Program-made: the position numbers and the translations under genes | Shown: piece after piece, positions 27,229 to 36,071 of the stretch | How the letters are laid out: each line of letters starts with the position of its first letter | How positions within the stretch are numbered: position 1 is the first letter of the stretch | The notes under the pieces: model-generated | What the model saw: only the letters and a program-made list of their open reading frames with translations | Databases searched by the model: none | Told to the model about the DNA's origin: nothing | From: Actinomycetota bacterium | Lineage (GTDB): Bacteria; Actinomycetota; Thermoleophilia; Gaiellales; Gaiellaceae | NCBI GenBank assembly: GCA_013812235.1 | Contig: JACCTU010000133.1 | Span: 1 to 38,180, forward strand | Length of the DNA stretch: 38,180 nt | Direction: 5' to 3'

Positions 27229-28464
27229 GTGATCGCGCAAACCGTCATCGCAACCGACCTCCTCACCCCGCTCGGGGCATACCTCCGCCTGCGCGGGACC
27301 GGTCAGGCGTCGTTCCTGCTCGAGTCGGTCGAGCACGGACGCCTCGGCCGCTACTCGCTCGTCGGCGCGGGCTCGCGGATCGTCGACCTCGACGAGGCGG
27401 AGGCGACGGGGGAGCCGGTCGTGGGGTACGTCGCCTACGACCACATCGCGAAGCTCGAGCCCACCGTCCCGCTCCCGGCCGCAGGCCCTGACCTCCCCGA
27501 GACCCGCTTCGTCGTCGCCGACGTCCTCGTTCGCTTCGACCACGTCTCAGGAATGGCCGAGGTGCTCTGCGGCGACCCCGCCGAGGTCGAGTCGCTCCTG
27601 GACGGGCCGCTCGGAGAGATCCCGGGTAGAAATGGTGCCGTGTCCGGCGCGCTCCGCCGCACCCCCTCCCGCCACGAGTACGAGCGCATCGTCGGCGTCG
27701 CGAAGGACCACATCCGCGCGGGCGACGCGTTCCAGATCGTGCTTTCCCAGCGCGCGGAGCGGCCCACGTCCGCCGGCGCGATCCAGCTCTACCGCTCGCT
27801 ACGCCGTGTCAACCCGTCGCCGTACCTCTTCCTCCTGGAACTCGGCGACGATCTCGCGCTGGTCGGCTCCTCGCCCGAGACACTCGTCAAGGCCGAGGGC
27901 CGACGCGCGAGCGTCAACCCGATCGCGGGGACGACGCTGCGCAGCGACGGCGACGCCGAGCGGCTGCTCGGCTCGGAGAAGGACCGCGCGGAGCACGTGA
28001 TGCTCGTCGATCTCGGCCGCAACGATCTGTCACGCGTTTGCGTGCCGGGCACCGTGCGTGTCGAGCGGATGATGGAGGCGGAGCAGTTCTCGCACGTGAC
28101 ACACCTCGTCTCCGAGGTGGCCGGCGAGCTACGCAAGGGCGTCTCGCACTTCGACCTCCTGCGCGCGTGCTTTCCCGCCGGCACGGTCTCCGGCGCGCCG
28201 AAGGTGCGCGCGATGCAGATCATCTCCGAGCTCGAGGGCTACCGCCGCGGTCCGTACGCGGGCGCGGTCGGCTACGCGATTCCCGGCGAGGCGTTCGACA
28301 CGTGCATCGCGATCCGCACGCTCGTGCTGCACAAGGGCGTCGCGTACCTGCAGGCCGGCGCGGGCATCGTGGCCGACTCGGACCCGCAGGCCGAGCAGCA
28401 GGAGTGCCTGAACAAGCTGGCCGCGCTCGAGACGGCGATCCGCCTCGCGGAGGCGCGCTCGTGA
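27229..28464 (+). CDS. trpE: Anthranilate synthase component I
   Basis: FQIVLSQRAERP, PSPYLFLLELGDDLALVGSSPETLVK, PIAGTTLR, FPAGTVSGAPKVRAMQIISELE; GTG start. Confidence 0.97.
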   Translation: MIAQTVIATDLLTPLGAYLRLRGTGQASFLLESVEHGRLGRYSLVGAGSRIVDLDEAEATGEPVVGYVAYDHIAKLEPTVPLPAAGPDLPETRFVVADVLVRFDHVSGMAEVLCGDPAEVESLLDGPLGEIPGRNGAVSGALRRTPSRHEYERIVGVAKDHIRAGDAFQIVLSQRAERPTSAGAIQLYRSLRRVNPSPYLFLLELGDDLALVGSSPETLVKAEGRRASVNPIAGTTLRSDGDAERLLGSEKDRAEHVMLVDLGRNDLSRVCVPGTVRVERMMEAEQFSHVTHLVSEVAGELRKGVSHFDLLRACFPAGTVSGAPKVRAMQIISELEGYRRGPYAGAVGYAIPGEAFDTCIAIRTLVLHKGVAYLQAGAGIVADSDPQAEQQECLNKLAALETAIRLAEARS

Positions 28465-29021
28465 TCCTGCTCATCGACAACTACGACTCGTTCACGTACA
28501 ACCTCGCGCACCTGTTCGGCGAGCTCGGCTGCGAAGTCGTCGTCATCCGAAACGACGAGCTCGACGCGGATGAGGCGGAACGGCTCGCGCCCTCACACCT
28601 CGTCGTCTCCCCCGGGCCCGGTCGGCCGGCCGACGCCGGCGCGACGATCGACGTGGTCCGGCGCCTCGCGCCGCACACGCGCACGCTCGGGGTGTGCCTC
28701 GGCCACCAGGCAATCGTCGAGGCGTTCGGCGGCGAGGTCGGTTTTGCCCGCGAGCTGGTCCACGGCAAGGCGGCCCGCGTCACCCACGACGGCCGCGGCC
28801 TCTTCGCGGGACTTCCGGACGGCTTCGCGGCGGGTCGCTACCACTCGCTCGCCGCGACGACGGTTCCCGACGAGCTCGAGGTTTCCGCGACCACCGCGGA
28901 CGGCGAGGTGATGGGCGTGCGGCACCGGGAGCTCCCCGTCGACGGTGTGCAGTTCCACCCGGAGTCGGTGCTGACGCCGCTCGGACCGACGCTCGCGAAG
29001 AACTTTCTGGAGGCGCGATGA
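28461..29021 (+). CDS. trpG: Anthranilate synthase component II (glutamine amidotransferase)
   Basis: VILLIDNYDSFTYNLAHLFGELG..., LGVCLGHQAIVEAFGG, GVQFHPESVLT; GTG start. Confidence 0.96.
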   Translation: MILLIDNYDSFTYNLAHLFGELGCEVVVIRNDELDADEAERLAPSHLVVSPGPGRPADAGATIDVVRRLAPHTRTLGVCLGHQAIVEAFGGEVGFARELVHGKAARVTHDGRGLFAGLPDGFAAGRYHSLAATTVPDELEVSATTADGEVMGVRHRELPVDGVQFHPESVLTPLGPTLAKNFLEAR

Positions 29022-30043
29022 TCCAGCGCGCGTTGCAGGAGCTGCTGGACGGTCGTTCGTTGCACCGCGCGCGCTCGCGCGCGGTCATGGACCACATCAT
29101 GCGCGGCGAGGCGACGCCTGCGCAGATCGGTGGCTTCCTGATCGCCCTCCGGCTGAAGGGCGAGACCGCGGACGAGATCGCGGGGTTCGCTGAGGCGATG
29201 CGGGCCCACGTCGTGCCGGTCCGTCCCGAGCGCGCCGACCTCGTCGACACTGCCGGCACCGGCGGCGACGGTGCACACACGCTCAACATCTCGACCGCGG
29301 CCGCGCTCGTCGCCGCGGCGGCGGGAGCCGCGGTTGCGAAGCACGGGAACCGTGCGGTCTCTTCCTCGTCGGGGTCCGCGGACGTGCTCGAGGCGCTCGG
29401 CTTCGAGCTCGAGCTCTCACCGGAGCGGATCGCGTGCTCGATCGACGAGCTGGGCTTCGGCTTCATGTTCGCGCCGACGCACCATCCGGCGATGCGCCAC
29501 GCTGCACCGGTGCGCCGCGAACTCGCGACGCGCACCGTCTTCAACGTCCTCGGCCCGCTGACGAACCCCGCGGGCGCGCGTGCGCAGGTCGTGGGCGTCT
29601 ACGCGCCCGAGCTCGTGCGCACGATCGCCGAGGTGCTCGCGCGTCTCGGTGCGCGACGTGCGTTCGTCGTGCACGGCGCGGCCGGAATCGACGAGCTCTC
29701 CCCCGCCGGGCCTAACCTCGTCGGCGAGGTGGTGGACGGCGACGTGCGCGACCGGATGATCGACCCGCTGGAGCTCGGCGTGCCCCGCTGCGACCCGGCA
29801 GAGCTCGTCGGCGCGGGACCCGCGGAGAACGCGACCCGGATCCGTGCGATCTTCGAGGGCGCCGAGAACGCCGGCGCGAAAAGTGCGATCCTGCTGAACG
29901 CCGCGGGCGCGATCGCCGCGGGCGGCCACGCGGCCGACCTGCGCGACGGGCTGGGCTACGCGCGCGAGGCGCTCGAGTCGGGCGCGGCAGCGACGAGACT
30001 CGAGCAGCTCGTCGCGTTCTCGCGCGAGGTCGTGGTGGCGTGA
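29018..30043 (+). CDS. trpD: Anthranilate phosphoribosyltransferase
   Basis: DTAGTGGDGAHTLNIST, KHGNRAVSSSSGSADVLEALG, NVLGPLTNPAGA. Confidence 0.96.
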   Translation: MIQRALQELLDGRSLHRARSRAVMDHIMRGEATPAQIGGFLIALRLKGETADEIAGFAEAMRAHVVPVRPERADLVDTAGTGGDGAHTLNISTAAALVAAAAGAAVAKHGNRAVSSSSGSADVLEALGFELELSPERIACSIDELGFGFMFAPTHHPAMRHAAPVRRELATRTVFNVLGPLTNPAGARAQVVGVYAPELVRTIAEVLARLGARRAFVVHGAAGIDELSPAGPNLVGEVVDGDVRDRMIDPLELGVPRCDPAELVGAGPAENATRIRAIFEGAENAGAKSAILLNAAGAIAAGGHAADLRDGLGYAREALESGAAATRLEQLVAFSREVVVA

Positions 30044-31194
30044 GGTTCCGCGACGCCCTCGCGGCACCCGGGCTCGGTGCGATCGCCGAGATCAAACGAC
30101 GCTCGCCGTCCGCCGGCGAGCTCCGCGGCGACGCCGACCCAGCACTGCTCGCGGCGCAGTTTGCGAACGCGGGAGCCGCCGCGCTCTCGGTGCTCGTTGA
30201 CAGCCGCTTTGGCGGTTCGCTCGACGACCTCCGGGCCGCACGTGCGGCGACGGAGCTACCGATCCTGGGCAAGGGCTTCTTCACGGAGGAGCGCGACCTC
30301 GCCGAGCTGAAGGCGGCGGGCGCGAACGCCGCGCTGATCCTGCTGCGCGACGTCGACGACGCGCCCGCTCGGGCGCTGCTCGCCGCGGCACGAAGGCTCG
30401 GGCTCGATGCCCTCGTCGAGGCACACGACGCGGAGGAGCTCGACCGCGCTGTGCGGCTCGAAGCCGAGATCGTCGGGGTGAACGCCCGCGACCTCGGCAG
30501 CTTCGAGATCGACCGCCGAGCGCAGCTCGAGCTCGTCGCACGCGTCCCCCACGACCGGGTCGTCGTCGCCGAGAGCGGTGTCCACACGCGCGCGCAGGGA
30601 GCGGCCGCCGAGCTCGCGGGCGCGGACGCGATCCTCGTCGGCACCGCGCTGATGCGGGCTACCGACCCCGGAGCGAAGCTCGCCGAGCTGATCTCCCGCC
30701 CGCTCGTGAAGGTCTGCGGGTTGACCCGCGACGAGGACGTCGCGATCGCCGTCGACGCGGGCGCAGACCTCGTCGGCTTCATCCTCGCCCGAGAGACGCC
30801 GCGGCAGGCGCCGCGCGTGCTCGACGTGCCCGACAGCGTTCTCTCCGTCGCGGTCTTCGTCGAGGACGTCGACGAGACGCCCGCCGACCTCGTCCAGCTT
30901 TACGCGAGGGAGAACGGACATCGCGCGCGTCACGCAACGCTCTATCGCGGCACCGAGCGCGTGGCGTCGGTGGTCGACCTTCCGTGGCTGCGCGAGGATC
31001 CGCTCCACTGGAGTCGTGCGTCGTCGCTCGAGGGTCGCGTGATGCTCGCCGGCGGCCTCTCGCCGGAGAACGTGTGCGACGCGATCGAGGCAGTGCGCCC
31101 GTGGGCCGTCGACGCGAGCTCCTCGCTCGAGACGAGCCCAGGCATCAAGAACGAGGCGAAAGTTCGCGCGTTCGTCGAGGCGGCGCGATGCTGA
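30040..31194 (+). CDS. trpCF: Compact TrpC-TrpF fusion (indole-3-glycerol-phosphate synthase / phosphoribosylanthranilate isomerase-like)
   Basis: Trp[56 protein letters not shown]; Trp[29 protein letters not shown]...[14 protein letters not shown]...[25 protein letters not shown]. Confidence 0.88.
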   Translation: MRFRDALAAPGLGAIAEIKRRSPSAGELRGDADPALLAAQFANAGAAALSVLVDSRFGGSLDDLRAARAATELPILGKGFFTEERDLAELKAAGANAALILLRDVDDAPARALLAAARRLGLDALVEAHDAEELDRAVRLEAEIVGVNARDLGSFEIDRRAQLELVARVPHDRVVVAESGVHTRAQGAAAELAGADAILVGTALMRATDPGAKLAELISRPLVKVCGLTRDEDVAIAVDAGADLVGFILARETPRQAPRVLDVPDSVLSVAVFVEDVDETPADLVQLYARENGHRARHATLYRGTERVASVVDLPWLREDPLHWSRASSLEGRVMLAGGLSPENVCDAIEAVRPWAVDASSSLETSPGIKNEAKVRAFVEAARC

Positions 31195-32288
31195 CCTACG
31201 GCGAGTACGGCGGGCGCTACGTGCCCGAGACGCTCATCCCGGCGCTCGACGAGCTCGAGGCCGGCTGGCGCGCCGCGCTCGCAGACGACGGCTTCCACGC
31301 GGAGCTGCACCACCTGCTCACGACGTACGCCGGCCGCCCGACGCCGCTGACGCTCGCCGACCGGTTCGCCCCCGGCAAGCGCCTCTACCTCAAGCGCGAG
31401 GACCTGCTCCACACCGGCGCGCACAAGCTGAACAACGCGCTCGGCCAGGCGGTGCTCGCTCGGCGGCTCGGCAAGCGGCGCATCGTTGCCGAGACCGGAG
31501 CCGGGCAGCACGGCGTCGCCACCGCGACGGTCTGCGCGCGCTTCGGCTTCGACTGCGTCGTCTACATGGGGGCCGAGGACATGCGCAGGCAGCGCCCGAA
31601 CGTCGAACGCATGCACCTGCTCGGCGCGGAGGTGCGCCCGGTCGAGTTCGGGACGAAGACCCTGAAGGAGGCGACGAGCGAGGCGATCCGCAACTGGATC
31701 ACGAACGTCGACACGACCCACTACTTGATCGGCTCGTGCGTCGGCCCCCACCCCTACCCGGAGCTCGTCGCGGAGCTGCAGTCGGTGATCGGCCGCGAGT
31801 CGCGGGAGCAGGTGCTCGCGGCCGAAGGGCGGCTTCCCGAGGCGGTCGTGGCCTGCGTCGGCGGCGGCTCGAACGCGATCGGGATCTTCTCGGGCTTCAT
31901 CGACGACGAGGTGCGGCTCGTCGGGGTCGAGGCCGCAGGCGCGGCGTCGCTCGGCACGGGCCGCCCCGCAGTCCTGCACGGCGCCCGCTCGTCGGTGCTC
32001 GCGGACGAGGACGGCCAGGTGCTCGACGCCCACTCGATCTCCGCGGGCCTCGACTACCCGGGAGTCGGCCCGGAGCACGCGCACCTGCGCGACACGGGCC
32101 GCGCGGAGTACGTCGGCGCGACGGACGGCGAGGCGCTCGCCGCCGCGCACCGGCTCGCGCGTACCGAAGGCATCCTCCCTGCGCTCGAGCCCGCCCACGC
32201 GCTCGCGCGCTCGCTCGACGTGGACGATGAGCTCGTCGTCGTCTGCCTCTCGGGTCGCGGCGACAAGGACCTAGCGCAGCTCGCATGA
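31188..32288 (+). CDS. trpB: Tryptophan synthase beta chain
   Basis: [60 protein letters not shown]. Confidence 0.97.
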   Translation: MLTYGEYGGRYVPETLIPALDELEAGWRAALADDGFHAELHHLLTTYAGRPTPLTLADRFAPGKRLYLKREDLLHTGAHKLNNALGQAVLARRLGKRRIVAETGAGQHGVATATVCARFGFDCVVYMGAEDMRRQRPNVERMHLLGAEVRPVEFGTKTLKEATSEAIRNWITNVDTTHYLIGSCVGPHPYPELVAELQSVIGRESREQVLAAEGRLPEAVVACVGGGSNAIGIFSGFIDDEVRLVGVEAAGAASLGTGRPAVLHGARSSVLADEDGQVLDAHSISAGLDYPGVGPEHAHLRDTGRAEYVGATDGEALAAAHRLARTEGILPALEPAHALARSLDVDDELVVVCLSGRGDKDLAQLA

Positions 32289-32992
32289 AACGCCTCGCGA
32301 TCTACCTGATGTGCGGGCGTGAGACGCCGGAGCTCGCCGAGGCCGCGGTCGAGGGCGGCGCCGATCTCATCGAGCTCGGATTCCCGTTCTCCGACCCGCT
32401 CGCCGACGGCCCCGTCGTGCGCGCGGCGGCAGAGCGTGCGCTTGCCGAGGGCATGCGCACGCGGGAGTGCCTCGACTGCCTCGCGCACACGCGCGCGCTG
32501 GTCGACGTGCCGCTCGTTCCGATGACCTATGCCTCGCTGCTCGAGGCATACGGCTGGGAGCGTTTCGAGGCCGACGCGCGAGCGGCCGGCGCAGACTCGC
32601 TGATCGTCGCCGACCTGCCGGCCGACGCGCACGAGGAGCTCCGCCGCGTGCAGCTCGTCGCCCCGACGTCGACCGACGAGCGCATCCGCCTCGCCGCGGA
32701 GCGCACGGACGGATGGCTCTACCTCGTGACGGTGACCGGCACGACCGGCGCCCGCGACGAGCTCTCCCCCGCGCTCGCCGGACTCGTCGGGCGCGTGCGG
32801 GCCCTCACCGACGTCCCGCTCCACGCAGGCTTCGGCATCTCGACGCCCGAGCAGGCGCGCGCCGCGGCTGAGCTCGCGGACGGCATCGTCGTCGGCTCGG
32901 CGGCGCTGCTGGCGGCCGACGGCGGACCGGAAGCTCTCCGAGGCTACGTCGAGTCGCTGCGATCCGCCTTGGACGCTACGGTCGCCGTCTAA
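32285..32992 (+). CDS. trpA: Tryptophan synthase alpha chain
   Basis: [67 protein letters not shown]. Confidence 0.96.
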   Translation: MKRLAIYLMCGRETPELAEAAVEGGADLIELGFPFSDPLADGPVVRAAAERALAEGMRTRECLDCLAHTRALVDVPLVPMTYASLLEAYGWERFEADARAAGADSLIVADLPADAHEELRRVQLVAPTSTDERIRLAAERTDGWLYLVTVTGTTGARDELSPALAGLVGRVRALTDVPLHAGFGISTPEQARAAAELADGIVVGSAALLAADGGPEALRGYVESLRSALDATVAV

Positions 32993-33160
32993 CGCTCCTG
33001 CGCTCGTGGAGAGCGTCCGCGACGTCTGGGGCGGCAAGGCCCACAGCCACGTCGGCTCCCTCGGTTTCTTCGAGGGCTTAGCGGCTCGTAGCGCGCACGT
33101 TGCGCGCCCCTGGGCGCCGGGCCACACCGGCGCTGCACGGCCCCGTGGCACTCTTCAAGC

Positions 33161-33709
33161 GTGGACGCGGACACGGCAACCTTCGAAGTCGCTGTGATCG
33201 GGCGCTCTCGAGAGCGCCCGATCGTCGTCGACTTCTGGGCCGACTGGTGCGGTCCGTGCCACCAGCTCACGCCGGTGCTCGAGCGCGCTGCGGACGAGCA
33301 CGACGTCGAGCTCGTGAAGGTCGACATCGACGCGAACCCCGACCTCGCACAGCGCTACGGCGTCAACGGCATCCCCGCCGTCAAGGCGTTCAGGAACGGC
33401 CACGTCGTCGCCGAGTTCGTCGGCGCCAGGCCGCCCGCCGCAGTCGAGCAGTTCTTTGAGCAGTTGACCGCGCCAAGCGAGGTCGCCGGCCTGCTGGAAC
33501 AGCTCGGCCTGACGGACGTCGCGGAAGCGGTCGAGCAGGGCGACCACGAGCGCGCGCTGGCTCGTCTGCTCGAGGAGGCGGAAATGGCGCACGACCCAGA
33601 CCGCCGGGAACTGCTCCGCCGGACGATGGTCGCGCTCTTCGCCGAGCTCGGGCAGGAGAATCCCCTCGTGGTGGAGTATCGGCGTCGCCTCGCCAGGGCG
33701 TTGTACTGA
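33161..33709 (+). CDS. Thioredoxin domain protein with C-terminal helical region (YbbN/CnoX-like)
   Basis: RPIVVDFWADWCGPCHQLTPVLE, GVNGIPAVKAFRNG, followed by helical C-terminus; GTG start. Confidence 0.88.
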   Translation: MDADTATFEVAVIGRSRERPIVVDFWADWCGPCHQLTPVLERAADEHDVELVKVDIDANPDLAQRYGVNGIPAVKAFRNGHVVAEFVGARPPAAVEQFFEQLTAPSEVAGLLEQLGLTDVAEAVEQGDHERALARLLEEAEMAHDPDRRELLRRTMVALFAELGQENPLVVEYRRRLARALY

Positions 33710-33710
33710 C

Positions 33711-34259
33711 ATGGGATCGTTGAAGGGCAAGCTGCTCGTCGCCGGGGCCGCCCTGTTCGACCCGCACTTCCGGCGCGCGGTCGTCCTTGTCACCGAGCAC
33801 GACGACGAGGGCGCGCTCGGGCTCGTGTTGAACCGGCCGGCCGAGACGAAGGTCACCGAAGCCGTGCCCGGGCTCGCGCCGCTCGTCCCCGAGGATGCGC
33901 TCGTGTTCGTCGGCGGGCCCGTCGACCAGCACTCCGTGCTCGTCGTCGCAGAGTTCGAGGATCCCGACGAATCGGCGTCGACGATTTTCGAGGACGTCGG
34001 CTTCGTCCGAGGGGACACCGACATCGATCTCGCCGCAGAAGCGACGCGCCGTGCGCGCGTCTTTGCGGGCTATGCGGGTTGGAGCGCCGGACAGCTGGAC
34101 GCCGAGCTCGCGGCCGACGGCTGGATCGTCGTCCCGGCGGAGCGCGAGGACGTCTTCGGCGACGAGGACGACGAACTGTGGAGCTCCGTCTTGCGGCGCC
34201 AGGGGCGGTCGGACTTCGCGCTCCTCGCGACGATGCCGATCGACCCGTCGCTCAACTAG
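33711..34259 (+). CDS. YqgE/AlgH family protein (UPF0301)
   Basis: GSLKGKLLVAGAALFDPHFRRAVVLVTEHDDEGALGLVLNRPAET, FVGGPVDQHSVLVVAEF. Confidence 0.93.
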   Translation: MGSLKGKLLVAGAALFDPHFRRAVVLVTEHDDEGALGLVLNRPAETKVTEAVPGLAPLVPEDALVFVGGPVDQHSVLVVAEFEDPDESASTIFEDVGFVRGDTDIDLAAEATRRARVFAGYAGWSAGQLDAELAADGWIVVPAEREDVFGDEDDELWSSVLRRQGRSDFALLATMPIDPSLN

Positions 34260-34274
34260 CGGCGGCGACTCCCC

Positions 34275-34859
34275 GTGGAGCTCGTCGAGGACACGATCGA
34301 GGCAGGACCGCTTAGCCTGAGCATCCTGCGTCCCCCGGACCCGGACGCGATGATCGACGAGGCCCGCTTCGACGAGAACGAGTTCATGCCGTACTGGGCG
34401 GAGCTCTGGACGAGCGGCGTCGCGCTCGCCGCGGTCGTCGCCGCGCGTGACGTCCAGGGCCTGCGCGTGCTCGAGCTCGGCTGCGGCCTGGGCCTGCCGA
34501 GCATCGCCGCCGCGCTCGGGGGAGCGGACGTCCTCGCGACCGACTGGGCGCCAGAAGCGCTCGACGTCACGCGCCGGAACGCCGAGCGAAACGGCGCGCG
34601 GGTCGAGAGGCTCCTCGCGGACTGGTCGCGACCGGCGACGCTCCTCGAACTCGCGCCGTTCGACCTCGTGCTGTGCGCCGACGTGCTCTACGAGCCGCGA
34701 AACGTCGACGCGCTGCTCGAGCTCCTGCCGCAACTTGCGCCCGAGGTGCTCCTGGGAGAACCGGGCCGCGCGACCGCAGGTCGCTTCTTCGAAGGCGCGG
34801 AGCGGAGCTGGCTGATCGGCCGCGAGGGCCAGGTCAGCGTGCTCCGCGCGCGCTCGTAG
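34275..34859 (+). CDS. Class I SAM-dependent methyltransferase (family-16-like)
   Basis: FMPYWAELWTSGVALA, VLELGCGLGLPSIAAALGGADVLATDW, LVLCADVLYEPRN; GTG start. Confidence 0.8.
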   Translation: MELVEDTIEAGPLSLSILRPPDPDAMIDEARFDENEFMPYWAELWTSGVALAAVVAARDVQGLRVLELGCGLGLPSIAAALGGADVLATDWAPEALDVTRRNAERNGARVERLLADWSRPATLLELAPFDLVLCADVLYEPRNVDALLELLPQLAPEVLLGEPGRATAGRFFEGAERSWLIGREGQVSVLRARS

Positions 34860-34879
34860 CTGCGCGCTCTGACCCTAAA

Positions 34880-34899
34880 GGCGGCCGTTCGCGGCCGCC
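34880..34899. terminator. Candidate bidirectional hairpin with TTCG loop between convergent genes
   Basis: GGCGGCCG-TTCG-CGGCCGCC perfect 8-bp stem. Confidence 0.5.
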
Positions 34900-34939
34900 G
34901 TCGCAGCGATTTCACATCAAGCCTCTAGTCGACGAGTCG

Positions 34940-35293
34940 CTAGCTGCTGTTGTCCACCAGCCCGACGAGGTGGCCCTCGGGATCGGTGAACATGGCGAAG
35001 GTGACGACGTTCGGGATCTCCATCGGCGGCATGACCGTCTTGCCACCGAGGCTCTCGGCCTTGTCGAGCGTCGCCTGAAGGTCGTCGACGCCGACGTAGA
35101 AGGTGAGGTGGCCGTCACTCCCCTCCTGCGCCGCGCTGATCCCGCCGCCGATCCCCGACTCCGCGGCGTCGACCATGCCGTAGTTCATGGGATTGTCCGA
35201 ATTCACGGTCCAGCCGAACAGCTGGCCGTAGAACTGCATGAGCTTCGGGCCGTCTTTGCCGACGACCTCGAAGTGGACGACTTTGTCCGCCAT
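34940..35293 (-). CDS. VOC family (glyoxalase/dioxygenase-fold) protein
   Basis: MADKVVHFEVVGKDGPKLMQFYGQLFGWTV...YVGVDDLQATLDKAESLGGK...FAMFTDPEGHLVGLVDN. Confidence 0.93.
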   Translation of the reverse strand: MADKVVHFEVVGKDGPKLMQFYGQLFGWTVNSDNPMNYGMVDAAESGIGGGISAAQEGSDGHLTFYVGVDDLQATLDKAESLGGKTVMPPMEIPNVVTFAMFTDPEGHLVGLVDNSS

Positions 35294-35353
35294 CTCGACT
35301 CCTTCCTAAGGGTTCGCTGTTCGTTAGACGAACGAGAGGGTCGAGATTCGACC

Positions 35354-36025
35354 CTACGCGAAGAGCGTTAGGTCGGGCTCGCGCCGGCCCCGGAGCAGGT
35401 CAAGATCGACCTCACGGGTGAGGATCCCGCGGGCGTCGGCCAGGGTTGCCGCCTGCGGGCGCACCTTCTGGGCGACGAGGATGCCGCGGCACCCGGACAT
35501 CGCCGGGTCGAGCCGGATCCGCTCGAGGTAGCGGGACAGCTGCTCGACCGCGTCCATCGTCGCGATTCGCTTGATCTCCACCGCGACCCACTGATCGTCG
35601 CAGTCGCGGCACATCAGGTCGACGGGGCCGATGTCGGTGGGCCATTCCCGCCGAACGAGCCGGAGCTCCTCCTCGATCGCGTGCGGCTGTGCCGCGAGCT
35701 CGAGCTGGAGGTCGCGCTCGACGCCGTCCTTCTCGAGCCCGGCCGCCTCCCCCATGTCGTGCCGCTGGTCGCTCAGGACCTCGACGAGGCGGATCTCCAA
35801 CCGGTCTTCGGTGCGACCGGAGCGCTTGCGCACGACGAGCAGGTCGGCGAACTCCTCGACGACCGTCGGCGGGGTCATCCAGTTGAGCGGCTTGAAACCG
35901 CCCGCGTCCGCGTGGACGAGCACCGAGCCGTCGTTCTTGACGATCAGCAGGCGCGTCGACTCGGGCAGGTACGCCGAGAGCCGGCCGGTGTAGGTGACCT
36001 CGCAGCGGGCGACGATCAGGCGCAC
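35354..36025 (-). CDS. nucS: Endonuclease NucS (EndoMS)
   Basis: VRLIVARCEVTYTGRLSAYLPESTRLLIVKNDGSVLVHADAGGFKPLNWMTPP...WPTDIGPVDLMCRDCDDQWVAVEIKR; GTG start at 36025. Confidence 0.95.
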   Translation of the reverse strand: MRLIVARCEVTYTGRLSAYLPESTRLLIVKNDGSVLVHADAGGFKPLNWMTPPTVVEEFADLLVVRKRSGRTEDRLEIRLVEVLSDQRHDMGEAAGLEKDGVERDLQLELAAQPHAIEEELRLVRREWPTDIGPVDLMCRDCDDQWVAVEIKRIATMDAVEQLSRYLERIRLDPAMSGCRGILVAQKVRPQAATLADARGILTREVDLDLLRGRREPDLTLFA

Positions 36026-36071
36026 GGAGCAGGACCGTATCGTCCGATTCGGACAGGCGTACGATCCGCCG

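Noticed and set aside
33006-33197. Small + strand ORF (63 aa) in the trpA-thioredoxin spacer
   Set aside because: No recognisable domain, runs through hairpins and overlaps the thioredoxin-like gene in another frame
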